From PALSA-1003 sp963791945 (lineage in GTDB: Bacteria; Pseudomonadota; Gammaproteobacteria; Burkholderiales; Casimicrobiaceae): a stretch of DNA of 64,000 nt. The notes below the pieces were generated by a model. It made no database searches. It had not been told where the DNA came from and worked only from the letters and a program-made list of their open reading frames with translations. Of the stretch, positions 52,573 through 61,934 are shown in pieces. The position numbers and the translations under genes were made by a program. Location of the stretch: positions 620,001 to 684,000 of the forward strand of contig CAWBUD010000002.1 of NCBI GenBank assembly GCA_963791945.1. The letters are read 5' to 3'. Position 1 is the stretch's first letter. Every line of letters starts with the position of its first letter.

Positions 52573-53430
52573 ATGGCCGCCGCAGTTGCCAACCCCGGTG
52601 CGGTCGTCAACGCCCTCACCATCGACGTCGAAGACTACTTTCAGGTCTCGGCGTTCGCGCCGTACATCGCGCGCTCGACGTGGGAAGCGCAGCCGTGCCG
52701 GATCGAGCGCAACATCGAGCGGATTCTCGAGCTCCTTGCGGAAAACGGCGTTCATGGGACCTTTTTCACGCTCGGCTGGATCGCGGAGCGCTATCCCGAG
52801 ATGGTCCGCCGGATCGTAGCGGGCGGACACGAAATGGCCAGTCACGGCTACGAGCACGAGCGCGCCGGCGCTCTCGACGCGGATGCTTTTTTCGCCGACG
52901 TCGCGCTGGCCAAGGCCGTGCTCGAGGACATCGCGGGCAGCGCCGTCTGCGGTTACCGTGCCCCGAGCTTCTCGATCGGCGAGCACAATCGATGGGCGTA
53001 CGACTGTCTGGCGAAGGCGGGCTACCGATACAGCTCCAGTGTCTATCCGATCCGGCACGACCACTATGGATCGCCCGGCGGCTCGCGCTTCGCGCACATG
53101 GCACACACTCAAATCCTCGAAGTCCCCATAGCAACGGCTCGGTTGTTCCGGACGAATTTCCCTGCCGGCGGCGGAGGCTACTTCCGGCTCATGCCGTATG
53201 CGCTGTCGCGCTGGCTGCTTCAGCGCATCAACCGTTGCGACGCGGAGCCGGCGATTTTCTACTTCCATCCCTGGGAGATCGATCCGGAGCAGCCGCGCGT
53301 CGACGGCGTGGACGCAAAAACGCGGTTCCGCCATTACGTCAACCTCGAGCGCACGGCGAACCGTCTTTCGATGTTGCTCAAGGATTTCCGCTGGGACCGG
53401 ATGGATCGCGTGGTCTTCGGTGTGGCATGA
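52573..53430 (+). CDS. Polysaccharide deacetylase (XrtA system, NodB domain)
   Basis: Carbohydrate esterase family 4 enzyme of 285 residues. NodB signatures: TIDVEDYFQVS (catalytic/metal Asp), TFFTLGWIAERYPEMV, metal His pair in ASHGYEHE, YRAPSFSIG and the late FYFHPWEID. The family member tied to exosortase loci has the same short form without signal peptide, suggesting action on lipid-linked intermediates in or near the cytoplasm, although this is inference. The frame is open upstream inside wecB; ATG at 52573 is the natural start. Confidence 0.93.
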   Translation: MAAAVANPGAVVNALTIDVEDYFQVSAFAPYIARSTWEAQPCRIERNIERILELLAENGVHGTFFTLGWIAERYPEMVRRIVAGGHEMASHGYEHERAGALDADAFFADVALAKAVLEDIAGSAVCGYRAPSFSIGEHNRWAYDCLAKAGYRYSSSVYPIRHDHYGSPGGSRFAHMAHTQILEVPIATARLFRTNFPAGGGGYFRLMPYALSRWLLQRINRCDAEPAIFYFHPWEIDPEQPRVDGVDAKTRFRHYVNLERTANRLSMLLKDFRWDRMDRVVFGVA

Positions 53431-53533
53431 GCGCGACGCGCGAAATTAGGGCGCGAAGCGCTCGGCGGCGCGCGAATGCCGAGGCGGCCGACGCGCGGCG
53501 TTGCGCAGCGCGTTGCCGGCCCAAGGAGGCCGC

Positions 53534-54610
53534 GTGAATTCGATCGCGACCATGGAAAATGTGCGGCCCGCAGCGTCGGCGGCGATCCATGTGCGGGCGT
53601 TCGCGCTCGCGGACCGCGACCGCTGGGACGATTTCGTCCAGCGGTGTCCGGATGCTACGTTCTTCCATCGGAGCGGATGGAAAGAGATCCTCGAGTCATG
53701 CTTCGGGCACCGGACGCACTACCTTCTCGCCGAGCGTGGCGGCGAAGTCGTCGGCGTACTGCCGCTCGCGGAGGTGAAAAGTCTTTTGTTCGGCCACGCG
53801 CTGGTTTCGCTGCCCTTCTGCGCCTACGGGGGCGTCGCAGCGGTCGAGACGGCGGCCGTGTCCGCGCTGCACGGCGCGGCTCGCGATCTGAGTGCTGAGC
53901 TTCGCGTCGAGCACCTGGAGCTGCGCGATCGCGTCGTGCGGGAGCCCGACTGGCCGCGACAGGATCTCTACGTGACGTTCCGCGGACCCATCCTTCAAGA
54001 CGTCGACGCCAATCTGGCGTCGATTCCGCGCAAGCAGCGGGCGATGGTGCGCAAGGGGATCGCCGCGGGGCTCGCGAGCCGCATCGATGGCGACGTGGAC
54101 GCCTTCTTCCGGCTGTACGCGGACAACATGCACCGCCAGGGAACGCCACCGCTGCCGCAGCGTTATTTCCGGGCGCTTCAGAAGACTTTCGGCCGCGACT
54201 GCGAGGTCCTCACGGTCGTCGCACCCGGCGGGGAAGCGGTCTCGAGCGTGCTGTCGTTCTACTTTCGCGACGAGGTGCTGCCTTATTACGCGGGCGACCT
54301 CGCCGCGGCGCGCGATCTCGCCGCCAACGATTTCAAGTACTGGGAGCTGATGCGCCGCGGAGGCGAGCGCGGCTTGCGCATCTTCGACTATGGCCGGAGC
54401 AAGCGCGGCACCGGTGCGTTCGACTTCAAGAAGCATTGGGGCTTCGAACCTATACCGCTCGCCTACGAATACTGTCTGTATCGTCGCGGCAGCATCCCCG
54501 AGCACAATCCACTCAATCCCAAGTACCGGCTGCTGATCGCGCTGTGGCGCAAGCTTCCGATCGGGGTCGCCAACGCGGTCGGCCCCCATCTCGTCAAAGG
54601 TCTCGGCTGA
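53534..54610 (+). CDS. FemAB family protein (XrtA system)
   Basis: GNAT-fold FemAB-like acyltransferase, 358 residues, of the exosortase-associated group. Two GNAT-like halves are visible (FFHRSGWKEILESCFGH, then RRGGERGLRIFDYGRSKRGT and FDFKKHWGFEP). No signal peptide. Start GTG at 53534 is supported by AAGGAGG at 53523-53529 with a four-base spacer; no better ATG fits. In Gram-positives FemAB adds amino acids to peptidoglycan precursors; here a peptide- or acyl-type modification of the exopolysaccharide is possible but undemonstrated. A 103-base gap precedes it. Confidence 0.9.
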   Translation: MNSIATMENVRPAASAAIHVRAFALADRDRWDDFVQRCPDATFFHRSGWKEILESCFGHRTHYLLAERGGEVVGVLPLAEVKSLLFGHALVSLPFCAYGGVAAVETAAVSALHGAARDLSAELRVEHLELRDRVVREPDWPRQDLYVTFRGPILQDVDANLASIPRKQRAMVRKGIAAGLASRIDGDVDAFFRLYADNMHRQGTPPLPQRYFRALQKTFGRDCEVLTVVAPGGEAVSSVLSFYFRDEVLPYYAGDLAAARDLAANDFKYWELMRRGGERGLRIFDYGRSKRGTGAFDFKKHWGFEPIPLAYEYCLYRRGSIPEHNPLNPKYRLLIALWRKLPIGVANAVGPHLVKGLG

Positions 54611-54617
54611 AGCGGTC

Positions 54618-55892
54618 ATGGCGACAGAGACCATTCTCTTCCTGGCGCATCGGCTGCCCTACCCGCCGAACAAGGGCGACAAGGTCCGCTCGCATCATCT
54701 GCTGCGGCACCTCGCGAATCGCTACCGCGTCGTTCTGGGAACGTTTGTCGACGATCCCGCGGATTGGCCGTACGTGGAAAAGCTCGAAGCGCTCTGCGCC
54801 GAGGTCCATGTCGAGCCGATCGTGCGCGCGTCGAGGCGCTGGCGCAGCGCCGTGGCGCTCGTGACGGGGGAGTCGCTGACACTGCCTTATTTTCGCAGTC
54901 AAGCGCTCGCGGCCTGGGTCAGGGACGTCGTGCGCCGGGAGCGGGTCGAGCGCGTCATCGCCTTCTCCTCACCGATGGCGCAGTATGTGCTCGATCTTCC
55001 GCGCGTGCGGTCGATCGTGGACTTCGTCGACCTCGACTCCGCCAAGTGGGCCGACTACGCGAGCCGGAGGCCCTGGCCCGTTTCCGCGTTGTATCGGCTC
55101 GAGGCGCGGCGGCTCTTCGCCTTCGAAAAGTCCATCGCCCGGCGCGTCGATGCGAGCGTATTCGTCACATCCGACGAGGCACGGCTGCTGAGCGCCGCCG
55201 TGCCCGAGCACGCAAGCCGCATCGTGGCGATCGAGAATGGGGTCGACAGCGACTACTTCTCGCCCGCACGCGAATTCGTCTCGCCATTCACCAGCAACGA
55301 GGAGGCGATCGTGTTCACCGGCGCGATGGATTACTGGCCGAACGTCGACGCGGTGACTTGGTTCGTGCGCGAGGTCCTGCCCCGGGTCCGCCAGCGAAAC
55401 GCGCGCGCCCGCTTCCACATCGTCGGCATGAACCCGGATCGCGCCGTGCAGGCTCTGACGAGCGAGCCGGCGGTCAGCGTCACGGGACGGGTGGATGACA
55501 TTCGACCCTATCTCGCCCACGCGCGCGCGGTCGTGGCGCCGCTGCGGGTGGCGCGCGGCATCCAGAACAAAGTGCTGGAAGCGATGGCGATGAGCCGGCC
55601 GGCAGTGGTGACTTCGGGCGCCGCGCGGGGGCTGAGCGCGCAGCCGGGGAGCGATCTGGAAGTCGCGGACGAGGCGAGCGACTTCGCTGCGAAAGTCATC
55701 GCGGTGATGCAGCCCGCGTACGGCGAAGCCATGGGCCGGCATGCCCGGGCCCGGGTCGAGACCGATTATGCATGGGCAACGAAACTGGCAGGCTTCGATG
55801 CGCTTCTTTCCGCCGAAGGTGCGCAGCAGTTCGCTTCCGCCGTCGTCGCCCCGCTTGCCCGGCCGCTGGCTGCTACCGTGAGCCCGCAATGA
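54618..55892 (+). CDS. Glycosyltransferase, XrtA-associated (first of four)
   Basis: GT-B fold glycosyltransferase of 424 residues, of the sugar-transferase group that co-occurs with exosortase A. N-terminal FLAHRLPYPPNKGDKVRSHH is characteristic; the donor domain has VFTGAMDYWPNVDAV, VTGRVDDIRPYLAHARAVVAPL and GIQNKVLEAMAM. Lacks membrane segments, so it acts at the cytosolic face. Its stop overlaps the xrtA start (ATGA). Specific sugar unknown. Confidence 0.92.
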   Translation: MATETILFLAHRLPYPPNKGDKVRSHHLLRHLANRYRVVLGTFVDDPADWPYVEKLEALCAEVHVEPIVRASRRWRSAVALVTGESLTLPYFRSQALAAWVRDVVRRERVERVIAFSSPMAQYVLDLPRVRSIVDFVDLDSAKWADYASRRPWPVSALYRLEARRLFAFEKSIARRVDASVFVTSDEARLLSAAVPEHASRIVAIENGVDSDYFSPAREFVSPFTSNEEAIVFTGAMDYWPNVDAVTWFVREVLPRVRQRNARARFHIVGMNPDRAVQALTSEPAVSVTGRVDDIRPYLAHARAVVAPLRVARGIQNKVLEAMAMSRPAVVTSGAARGLSAQPGSDLEVADEASDFAAKVIAVMQPAYGEAMGRHARARVETDYAWATKLAGFDALLSAEGAQQFASAVVAPLARPLAATVSPQ

Positions 55893-57493
55893 ACGGCGAA
55901 AGCGAAGCGACGATCGCTCTGTCGCGCGGCATGACCGCTCACCAGCGCGGCGTCGCCGGCTGGCGCCTCGGATTGCCGCTGGTCGCGGCGTTGATCGTGG
56001 CCGTGCTCCTCATCCACTGGGAAACGGTCGAATCGATCGTCTCGATCTGGTGGCGCTCCGAGACTTTCGCTCACGGTTTCCTGATCGTGCCGATCGTGAT
56101 CGCGCTGATCTGGCGGCAGAGGCGTGCGCTATCCGCCCTCGAGCCGTCGCCCGACGGGCTCGGTCTGATCCTGGTTGCGCTGGCTGGCGCAGCCTGGCTG
56201 GCCGGCTACGCGGGCGAAGTCCTGGTCGTGAAGCAACTCGCCCTCGTGGCGACGATCTGGGGCGTGGTTATCGCGGCGTTGGGACGCGAGGTCGCGCGCA
56301 CCATTGCCTTTCCGCTCGGTTTTCTGGTTCTCGGCGTTCCCATGGGCGAAGCGCTGGTTCCGCCGCTGATGACATGGACTGCCGACTTCACCGTAACCGC
56401 GCTGCAGCTTACCGGGATCCCGGTCTTGCGCGACGGGACCTTCTTCTTTTCCATCCCGTCGGGCAATTGGTCGATCGTCGAAGGCTGCAGCGGCGTGCGC
56501 TATCTCATCGCCTCGTTCACCGTCGGCGTCCTCTTCGCGTATTTGAACTACCGGCGGACATGGAAGCGAGTGTTGTTCGCCGCGATGTCGGTCGTCGTGC
56601 CGATCGTCGCCAACGGCATGCGGGCGTACCTGATCGTCATGATCGCGCACTTGAGCGACAACCGGCTCGCGCACGGCGTCGACCACTTCATCTACGGCTG
56701 GGTCTTTTTCGGATTGGTGATGCTGCTCCTTTTCTGGATCGGCTCATTCTGGCGCGACACCGACGCCAATGGAGAGATGACCCGTGCCCCATCGGCACCT
56801 GCGCGGGCTCCTTCGCCAGCGAACCTTCTCGCGTATAGCGCGGCTGCGATCGCCATCGTAGGTGCTTTTCCGGTTTACGCCGCGTACCTCGACCGCGATG
56901 AAGCGGCGGGCTCGGGGCCGTCGACGCTGACGCTCGCTGCGCCGGCGGGTGCAGGAGGCTGGGTCGCCGATCCGACGCCATTCACCGACTGGCGGCCACA
57001 CTACGATCCTGCTACCGCGACCATCTTCCAGGCCTATCGCAAGGGCGACCGCGTCGTTGCCTTGCACCTGGGTTACTACCATCACCAGAAGCGCGGCGCG
57101 CAGCTCGTCAATTCATGGAACATCATGGTGGTGCAGAAGCACCCGGTCTGGACCAATGTGGGCGAAAGCCGAGTCAAGGAAGCCTCGGGACCGGGGACGT
57201 TCGACGTGCGACAATCGCAATTGCGCTCCACGGAGCAGCGCCTGCTGATCTGGGATTGGTTCCGCATCGCGGGCCACGATCTGGTCAACCCGTACCTCGC
57301 GAAGGCGTTGCTGGCATGGGGGAAGCTCGCGCGTCGCGGCGACGACGGGACCGCGATTATCCTCGCGACGCCGTACAGCGACCCCAGCCGGCCACCGGTC
57401 GCGACGCTGGAGGAGTTCATCCGCGACATGCTTCCCTCCATCGATGCAACGTTGTCGCGCATGGAAACGCAGCTCACGGCTAGCCGGCAATGA
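55889..57493 (+). CDS. xrtA: Exosortase A (EpsH) fused to EpsI domain
   Basis: Membrane cysteine protease/transpeptidase that sorts PEP-CTERM proteins. The 534 residues have about eight membrane segments in the first 290, with the catalytic triad Cys200 (VEGCSGVRYL), Arg245 (NGMRAYLIV) and His266 (VDHFIYGW). After a linker (about 292-312) and one more membrane segment, an EpsI-type periplasmic domain follows (WRPHYDPATATIFQAYRKGD, LHLGYYHHQK). The fusion of exosortase and EpsI in one chain is common for XrtA. Overlaps the preceding glycosyltransferase. No substrate with a PEP-CTERM tail is encoded in this window. Confidence 0.96.
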   Translation: MNGESEATIALSRGMTAHQRGVAGWRLGLPLVAALIVAVLLIHWETVESIVSIWWRSETFAHGFLIVPIVIALIWRQRRALSALEPSPDGLGLILVALAGAAWLAGYAGEVLVVKQLALVATIWGVVIAALGREVARTIAFPLGFLVLGVPMGEALVPPLMTWTADFTVTALQLTGIPVLRDGTFFFSIPSGNWSIVEGCSGVRYLIASFTVGVLFAYLNYRRTWKRVLFAAMSVVVPIVANGMRAYLIVMIAHLSDNRLAHGVDHFIYGWVFFGLVMLLLFWIGSFWRDTDANGEMTRAPSAPARAPSPANLLAYSAAAIAIVGAFPVYAAYLDRDEAAGSGPSTLTLAAPAGAGGWVADPTPFTDWRPHYDPATATIFQAYRKGDRVVALHLGYYHHQKRGAQLVNSWNIMVVQKHPVWTNVGESRVKEASGPGTFDVRQSQLRSTEQRLLIWDWFRIAGHDLVNPYLAKALLAWGKLARRGDDGTAIILATPYSDPSRPPVATLEEFIRDMLPSIDATLSRMETQLTASRQ

Positions 57494-57512
57494 AGCGGGA
57501 TCGAGACCAGGG

Positions 57513-58733
57513 ATGAAAACCGAGCCTCAGCTCATCGTGCATGTCGTCTTCCGTTTCGGCGTCGGCGGGCTCGAGAACGGTATCGTCAACCTCGTGAACC
57601 ACCTGTCGCGCGACCGCTGGCGGCATGCGATCGTATCGCTCACGGACATCTCTCAGGAATTCACGGAGCGGATCGTCCATCCCGACGTGACCTATGTCGC
57701 TCTCGGCAAGCGACCGGGCCACCTCGTGCGCGAATATCCGGCGCTGCTGCGCGAGTTCAGGGCGCTGCGTCCCGCCATCGTCCATACGCGCAACCTCGCC
57801 GCGCTCGAAGCCGTCGTGCCGGCGTGGGCCGCGGGCGTGCCGGTGCGCATCCACGGCGAGCACGGATGGGACACCCAGGATCCGGCAGGGCGCCGGCGCC
57901 GGTACCGGCTGGTGCGGAAGCTCTACCGCCCGTTCGTGAGCCGCTACATCGCGCTGTCCCGTCATCTGGCGGATTACCTCGAGCAGCAGGTCGGCGTACC
58001 CGATGCGAAGCTGTCGCAGATCTACAACGGCGTCGATACGGATCGGTTCTTCCCCTCCATCGGGCGCGGCGCCATTCCGGGGTGTCCTTTCGAGGGCTCT
58101 GAATGCTGGCTGGTGGGCAGCGTCGGCCGCCTGGAAAACATCAAGGATCCGCTGAACCTGGTGCGTGCATTCGTTCGGGCGCGTGCGATCCATCCCGTCG
58201 CCGCGCAACGGCTGCGTCTCGTCATCGCGGGCGAAGGCGCGCTGCGCCAGGACGCCGAATCCATCCTGACCGAAGCCGGCGCGCGCGAGTTCGCCTGGTT
58301 CGCCGGCGAGCGCGACGACGTTCCGCAATTCATGCGGGGTCTGGATTGCTTCGTGCTGCCTTCACTCGCCGAAGGCGTATCCAACACGGTTCTCGAAGCG
58401 ATGGCCACCCGGCTGCCGGTCGTCGCAACACGCGTCGGCGGCAACGCCGAGCTGATCGAATCCGGCATGACCGGAACGCTCGTGCCTTCGGCCCATCCCG
58501 ATGGTCTGGCTTCCGCCATCCTCGCCTACTTCGACGACCGCGTCACGGCGCACCGCCACGCGAAGGCGGCGCAGCGTGCCGTATCGACGCGCTTCAGCCT
58601 GGCGACGATGGTCGCGGCGTACGAGCGGGTCTACGAGCGCGCGCTCGCCGCTGCAGGCGTGGTGCTGCCCTCGTCGTACGTGGCCGAGGCACGCGTGGCC
58701 GACGCGCCGCTGCAACGCGAACCTCTTTCATAA
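57513..58733 (+). CDS. Glycosyltransferase, XrtA-associated (second of four)
   Basis: GT4-type glycosyltransferase of 406 residues. N-terminal HVVFRFGVGGLENGIVNLVN is typical of the second exosortase-linked glycosyltransferase; the donor domain includes VGSVGRLENIKDPLNLVRAF, FAGERDDVPQFMRGLDCFVL, PSLAEGVSNTVLEAMA and ATRVGGNAELI. ATG at 57513 is preceded by CAGGG at close range; the frame is open upstream within xrtA but not conserved. Cytosolic, no membrane segment. Confidence 0.93.
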   Translation: MKTEPQLIVHVVFRFGVGGLENGIVNLVNHLSRDRWRHAIVSLTDISQEFTERIVHPDVTYVALGKRPGHLVREYPALLREFRALRPAIVHTRNLAALEAVVPAWAAGVPVRIHGEHGWDTQDPAGRRRRYRLVRKLYRPFVSRYIALSRHLADYLEQQVGVPDAKLSQIYNGVDTDRFFPSIGRGAIPGCPFEGSECWLVGSVGRLENIKDPLNLVRAFVRARAIHPVAAQRLRLVIAGEGALRQDAESILTEAGAREFAWFAGERDDVPQFMRGLDCFVLPSLAEGVSNTVLEAMATRLPVVATRVGGNAELIESGMTGTLVPSAHPDGLASAILAYFDDRVTAHRHAKAAQRAVSTRFSLATMVAAYERVYERALAAAGVVLPSSYVAEARVADAPLQREPLS

Positions 58734-58745
58734 GCGAGACCTGTC

Positions 58746-60668
58746 ATGTGCGGCATCGTCGGCATCTTCGATGTATCGGGCAAGCGACCGATCGCGCGCG
58801 AGCTCGTCGCGCGGATGAACCAAAGCCTCGCGCATCGCGGACCCGACGCCGACGGATTCCATTTCGAGCCAGGCGTCGGGCTGGGTCACCGGAGGCTGTC
58901 GATCATCGACCTGTCGACCGGGGATCAGCCGCTGTACAACGAGGACGGCAGCGTGGCCGTGATTTTCAACGGCGAGATCTACAACTATCGGGAGCTGATT
59001 CCCGAGCTCGCGCGCCACGGTCATGTCTTCAAGACCCGGAGCGACACGGAAGTGATCGTGCACGCCTGGGAGCAGTGGGGGGAGGATTGCGTCTCGCGCT
59101 TTCGCGGTATGTTCGCCTTCGCGCTCTGGGATCGCAATCGCGAGACGCTTTTTCTCGCGCGCGATCGGCTCGGCGTCAAGCCTCTCTACTACGCTCGCCT
59201 CGGCGACGGGACGCTCGTCTTCGGCTCGGAGCTCAAGGCGCTCATGGTGCATCCGGCATTCAAGCGCGAGATCGAGCCGCGCGCCGTCGAAGATTACCTG
59301 GCGTACGGCTACGTCCCGGAGCCGTACACGATCTTCGCGAGCGCGCTGAAGCTTCCGCCGGGGTGCACGCTCGCGGTGCGTCGGGGCGGCCCGGTTCCGG
59401 AGCCCCGCGAGTACTGGGATATACCGTTCCAGCCGCGGTCCGGGCTCCCGCTGGCTGAAGCGCAGGAAGAGCTGATCGGACGGCTGCGCGACGCGGTAGA
59501 GAGCCGGATGATCGCCGACGTGCCGCTGGGCGCGTTCCTGTCGGGCGGCGTCGATTCCAGCGCCGTGGTGGCGATGATGGCGGGCTCGTCGAGCGAGCCG
59601 GTCAACACCTGCTCGATCTCGTTCGGCGATCCGGAGTTCAACGAAGCGGCGTACGCGCAGGCGGTCGCGGACCGCTACCACACCCGCCACCGCGTCGAGC
59701 AGGTCGATCCCGACGACTTCAGCCTGCTCGATACGCTCGCCGACGTCTACGACGAGCCGTTCGCCGACAGCTCCGCCATCCCCACGTATCGACTGTGCCA
59801 GCTCGCTCGCAGGAACGTGACGGTCGCGCTCTCCGGCGACGGAGGCGACGAGAACTTCGCCGGCTATCGCCGTTATCGCTGGCACGTGTACGAAGAGCGC
59901 ATGCGCTCCGTGCTGCCGCATTCGCTCCGAGCGCCGGTGTTCGGACTGCTCGGCAATCTCTATCCCAAAGCGGACTGGGCGCCCAAGGTGCTGCGCGCCA
60001 AGTCGACGCTGGAAGCGCTCGCGCGCAATTCGATCGAGGGATATTTCCACAGCGTGTCGGTCATGGGCGATCCCATTCGCGGCCGGCTCATCTCCGAATC
60101 GCTGCGGAGGAAGCTGCAGGGCTACCGCGCGGTCGAGGTACTGCGTCGCCATGCAGCCCGGGCCCCCAAGGACGAGCCGCTGTCGTTCGTCCAGTATCTC
60201 GACATGAAGACGTATCTTGTCGGCGACATTCTCACCAAGGTCGACCGCGCCAGCATGGCGCACTCGCTGGAGGTTCGCGAGCCGCTGCTGGACCATCGGC
60301 TCATGGAATGGCTGTCCAGCCTGCCGCCGGGCCTCAAGCTTCGCGGCCGCGAGGGCAAGTACCTCTTCAAGAAGGCGCTCGAGCCTTATCTGCCGAACGA
60401 GTTGCTGTACCGGCCGAAGATGGGATTCTCGGTGCCGCTCGCGAGCTGGTTCCGCGGGCCGCTGAGGGAGCGCGTCGAGGCGGCGGTGCTCGGTCCCGTG
60501 CTCGCGGATTCGGGTTATTTCAACCCGCGATTTCTGCGCGAAATGGTCGACAAGCATCGGTCGGGCGCGCGAGACTACAGCGTTCCGCTCTGGTCGCTGC
60601 TGATGTTCGAAGCGTTCCTGCGCAAGGCCATGGGGGCGGGCGACGCCGGGCAGGCGAAGGCCGCGTAG
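58746..60668 (+). CDS. Asparagine synthase-type amidotransferase (XrtA system)
   Basis: Glutamine-dependent amidotransferase of 640 residues. After Met removal Cys2 is the glutaminase nucleophile (MCGIVGIFD), with NQSLAHRGPDADG, LGHRRLSIID and FNGEIYNYREL. The synthetase half has the PP-loop LSGGVDSSAVVAMM and LSGDGGDENFAGYRRY. This exosortase-linked type is thought to amidate a sugar acid or similar group of the polymer rather than make free asparagine; with two uronic-acid dehydrogenases in the window, amidation of a uronate is an attractive inference. Twelve bases after the glycosyltransferase. Confidence 0.92.
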   Translation: MCGIVGIFDVSGKRPIARELVARMNQSLAHRGPDADGFHFEPGVGLGHRRLSIIDLSTGDQPLYNEDGSVAVIFNGEIYNYRELIPELARHGHVFKTRSDTEVIVHAWEQWGEDCVSRFRGMFAFALWDRNRETLFLARDRLGVKPLYYARLGDGTLVFGSELKALMVHPAFKREIEPRAVEDYLAYGYVPEPYTIFASALKLPPGCTLAVRRGGPVPEPREYWDIPFQPRSGLPLAEAQEELIGRLRDAVESRMIADVPLGAFLSGGVDSSAVVAMMAGSSSEPVNTCSISFGDPEFNEAAYAQAVADRYHTRHRVEQVDPDDFSLLDTLADVYDEPFADSSAIPTYRLCQLARRNVTVALSGDGGDENFAGYRRYRWHVYEERMRSVLPHSLRAPVFGLLGNLYPKADWAPKVLRAKSTLEALARNSIEGYFHSVSVMGDPIRGRLISESLRRKLQGYRAVEVLRRHAARAPKDEPLSFVQYLDMKTYLVGDILTKVDRASMAHSLEVREPLLDHRLMEWLSSLPPGLKLRGREGKYLFKKALEPYLPNELLYRPKMGFSVPLASWFRGPLRERVEAAVLGPVLADSGYFNPRFLREMVDKHRSGARDYSVPLWSLLMFEAFLRKAMGAGDAGQAKAA

Positions 60669-60704
60669 TGTCCCAGCCGGAACGTTAGGGAACAGGACAC
60701 CGGA

Positions 60705-61934
60705 ATGCGCATCCTGCACATCCTCGATCATTCGCTGCCGCTGCACAGCGGGTACACCTTTCGTACGCTGTCGATTTTGCAGGAGCAGAGGCGCCTCGGC
60801 TGGCAGACGTCGCATCTCACCAGTCCGAAGCAGAACGGGGGCGACGCGCTGGAGGAAACGGTCGAAGGGTGGCGGTTCCTCAGGACGCCGTTCCCGCGCA
60901 CCGGCCTGAACGCGTTCCCGGTGTTCACCGAGGTAGCGATGATGAACGCGCTCGCGCGGCGAATCACGGACGTGGCCAGGGAGGTGAAGCCGCAGCTCTT
61001 GCACGCGCACTCGCCGGTGCTGAACGCGCTGCCCGCCCTGCGCGTCGGCCGCAGGCTCGGAATCCCGGTGCTCTACGAGGTGCGGGCTTTCTGGGAGGAC
61101 GCCGCGGTCGACCATGGCCGCACGCGCGAAGGCGCGCCGCGCTATCGCCTCACGCGCGCCCTCGAGACCTATGCCCTGAAGCATGCCGATGCCGTCGCCA
61201 CGATCTGCGAAGGCCTTCGCGCCGACATCGTCGCCCGCGGCGTCGATCCGGCCAAGGTCACGGTCGTGCCCAACGCGGTGGACGTGGAGAAGTTCGTGCT
61301 CGGCCGCGAGCCCGACGGTCCGCTGCGCCGTCGCCTGGAGCTCGACGGGGCGATCGTGCTGGGGTTCATCGGCTCGTTCTATGCCTACGAAGGGCTGGCG
61401 CTGCTCCTCAAGGCGCTGCCCCGGATTCTCGCCGTGGAGCCGCGCGTGCACGTGCTCTTCGTCGGCGGCGGCGCCGAGGAGGCGAACCTGAGGAAGATCG
61501 CCGCGCGCCTCGGACTGGAATCGAAGGTTCGCTTCGCCGGGCGCGTGCCGCACGGGGAAGTGCAGCGCTACTACGATCTCATCGACGTGCTCGTCTATCC
61601 GCGCCTGCCCATGCGGCTCACCGAGCTGGTCACGCCGCTCAAGCCGCTCGAGGCGATGGCGCAGGGAAGGCTGCTCGCTGCTTCGGACGTCGGGGGACAT
61701 CGCGAGCTGATTCGCGACCAGGAAACGGGCGTGCTCTTTCGCGCCGGCGACGTCGAGGCGCTGGCGGCCAAGGTGATCGATCTCCTCGTCGACCGGCGGC
61801 GGTGGGGGGAATTGCGCGCGAGCGCTCGCCGCTTCGTCGAGACCGAGCGCAACTGGACCTCCAGCGTCGCCCGCTATCGGCAGCCGTACTATCGCCTCAC
61901 CGGCGAGGGCGATGCAGCGTATGCCGCCGCCTGA
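60705..61934 (+). CDS. Glycosyltransferase, exosortase A-associated (third of four)
   Basis: GT4-type enzyme of 409 residues beginning RILHILDHSLPLHSGYTFRT, which is characteristic of the exosortase-A-linked group. Acceptor half: HAHSPVLNALPALRVGRRLG, YEVRAFWEDAAVDHG. Donor half: FIGSFYAYEGLALLLKALP, VGGGAEEANLRKIAARLGL, FAGRVPHGEVQRYYDLIDVL, KPLEAMAQGRLLAASDVGG. An AGGAC site precedes the ATG. The next glycosyltransferase starts inside its last 23 bases. Confidence 0.92.
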   Translation: MRILHILDHSLPLHSGYTFRTLSILQEQRRLGWQTSHLTSPKQNGGDALEETVEGWRFLRTPFPRTGLNAFPVFTEVAMMNALARRITDVAREVKPQLLHAHSPVLNALPALRVGRRLGIPVLYEVRAFWEDAAVDHGRTREGAPRYRLTRALETYALKHADAVATICEGLRADIVARGVDPAKVTVVPNAVDVEKFVLGREPDGPLRRRLELDGAIVLGFIGSFYAYEGLALLLKALPRILAVEPRVHVLFVGGGAEEANLRKIAARLGLESKVRFAGRVPHGEVQRYYDLIDVLVYPRLPMRLTELVTPLKPLEAMAQGRLLAASDVGGHRELIRDQETGVLFRAGDVEALAAKVIDLLVDRRRWGELRASARRFVETERNWTSSVARYRQPYYRLTGEGDAAYAAA

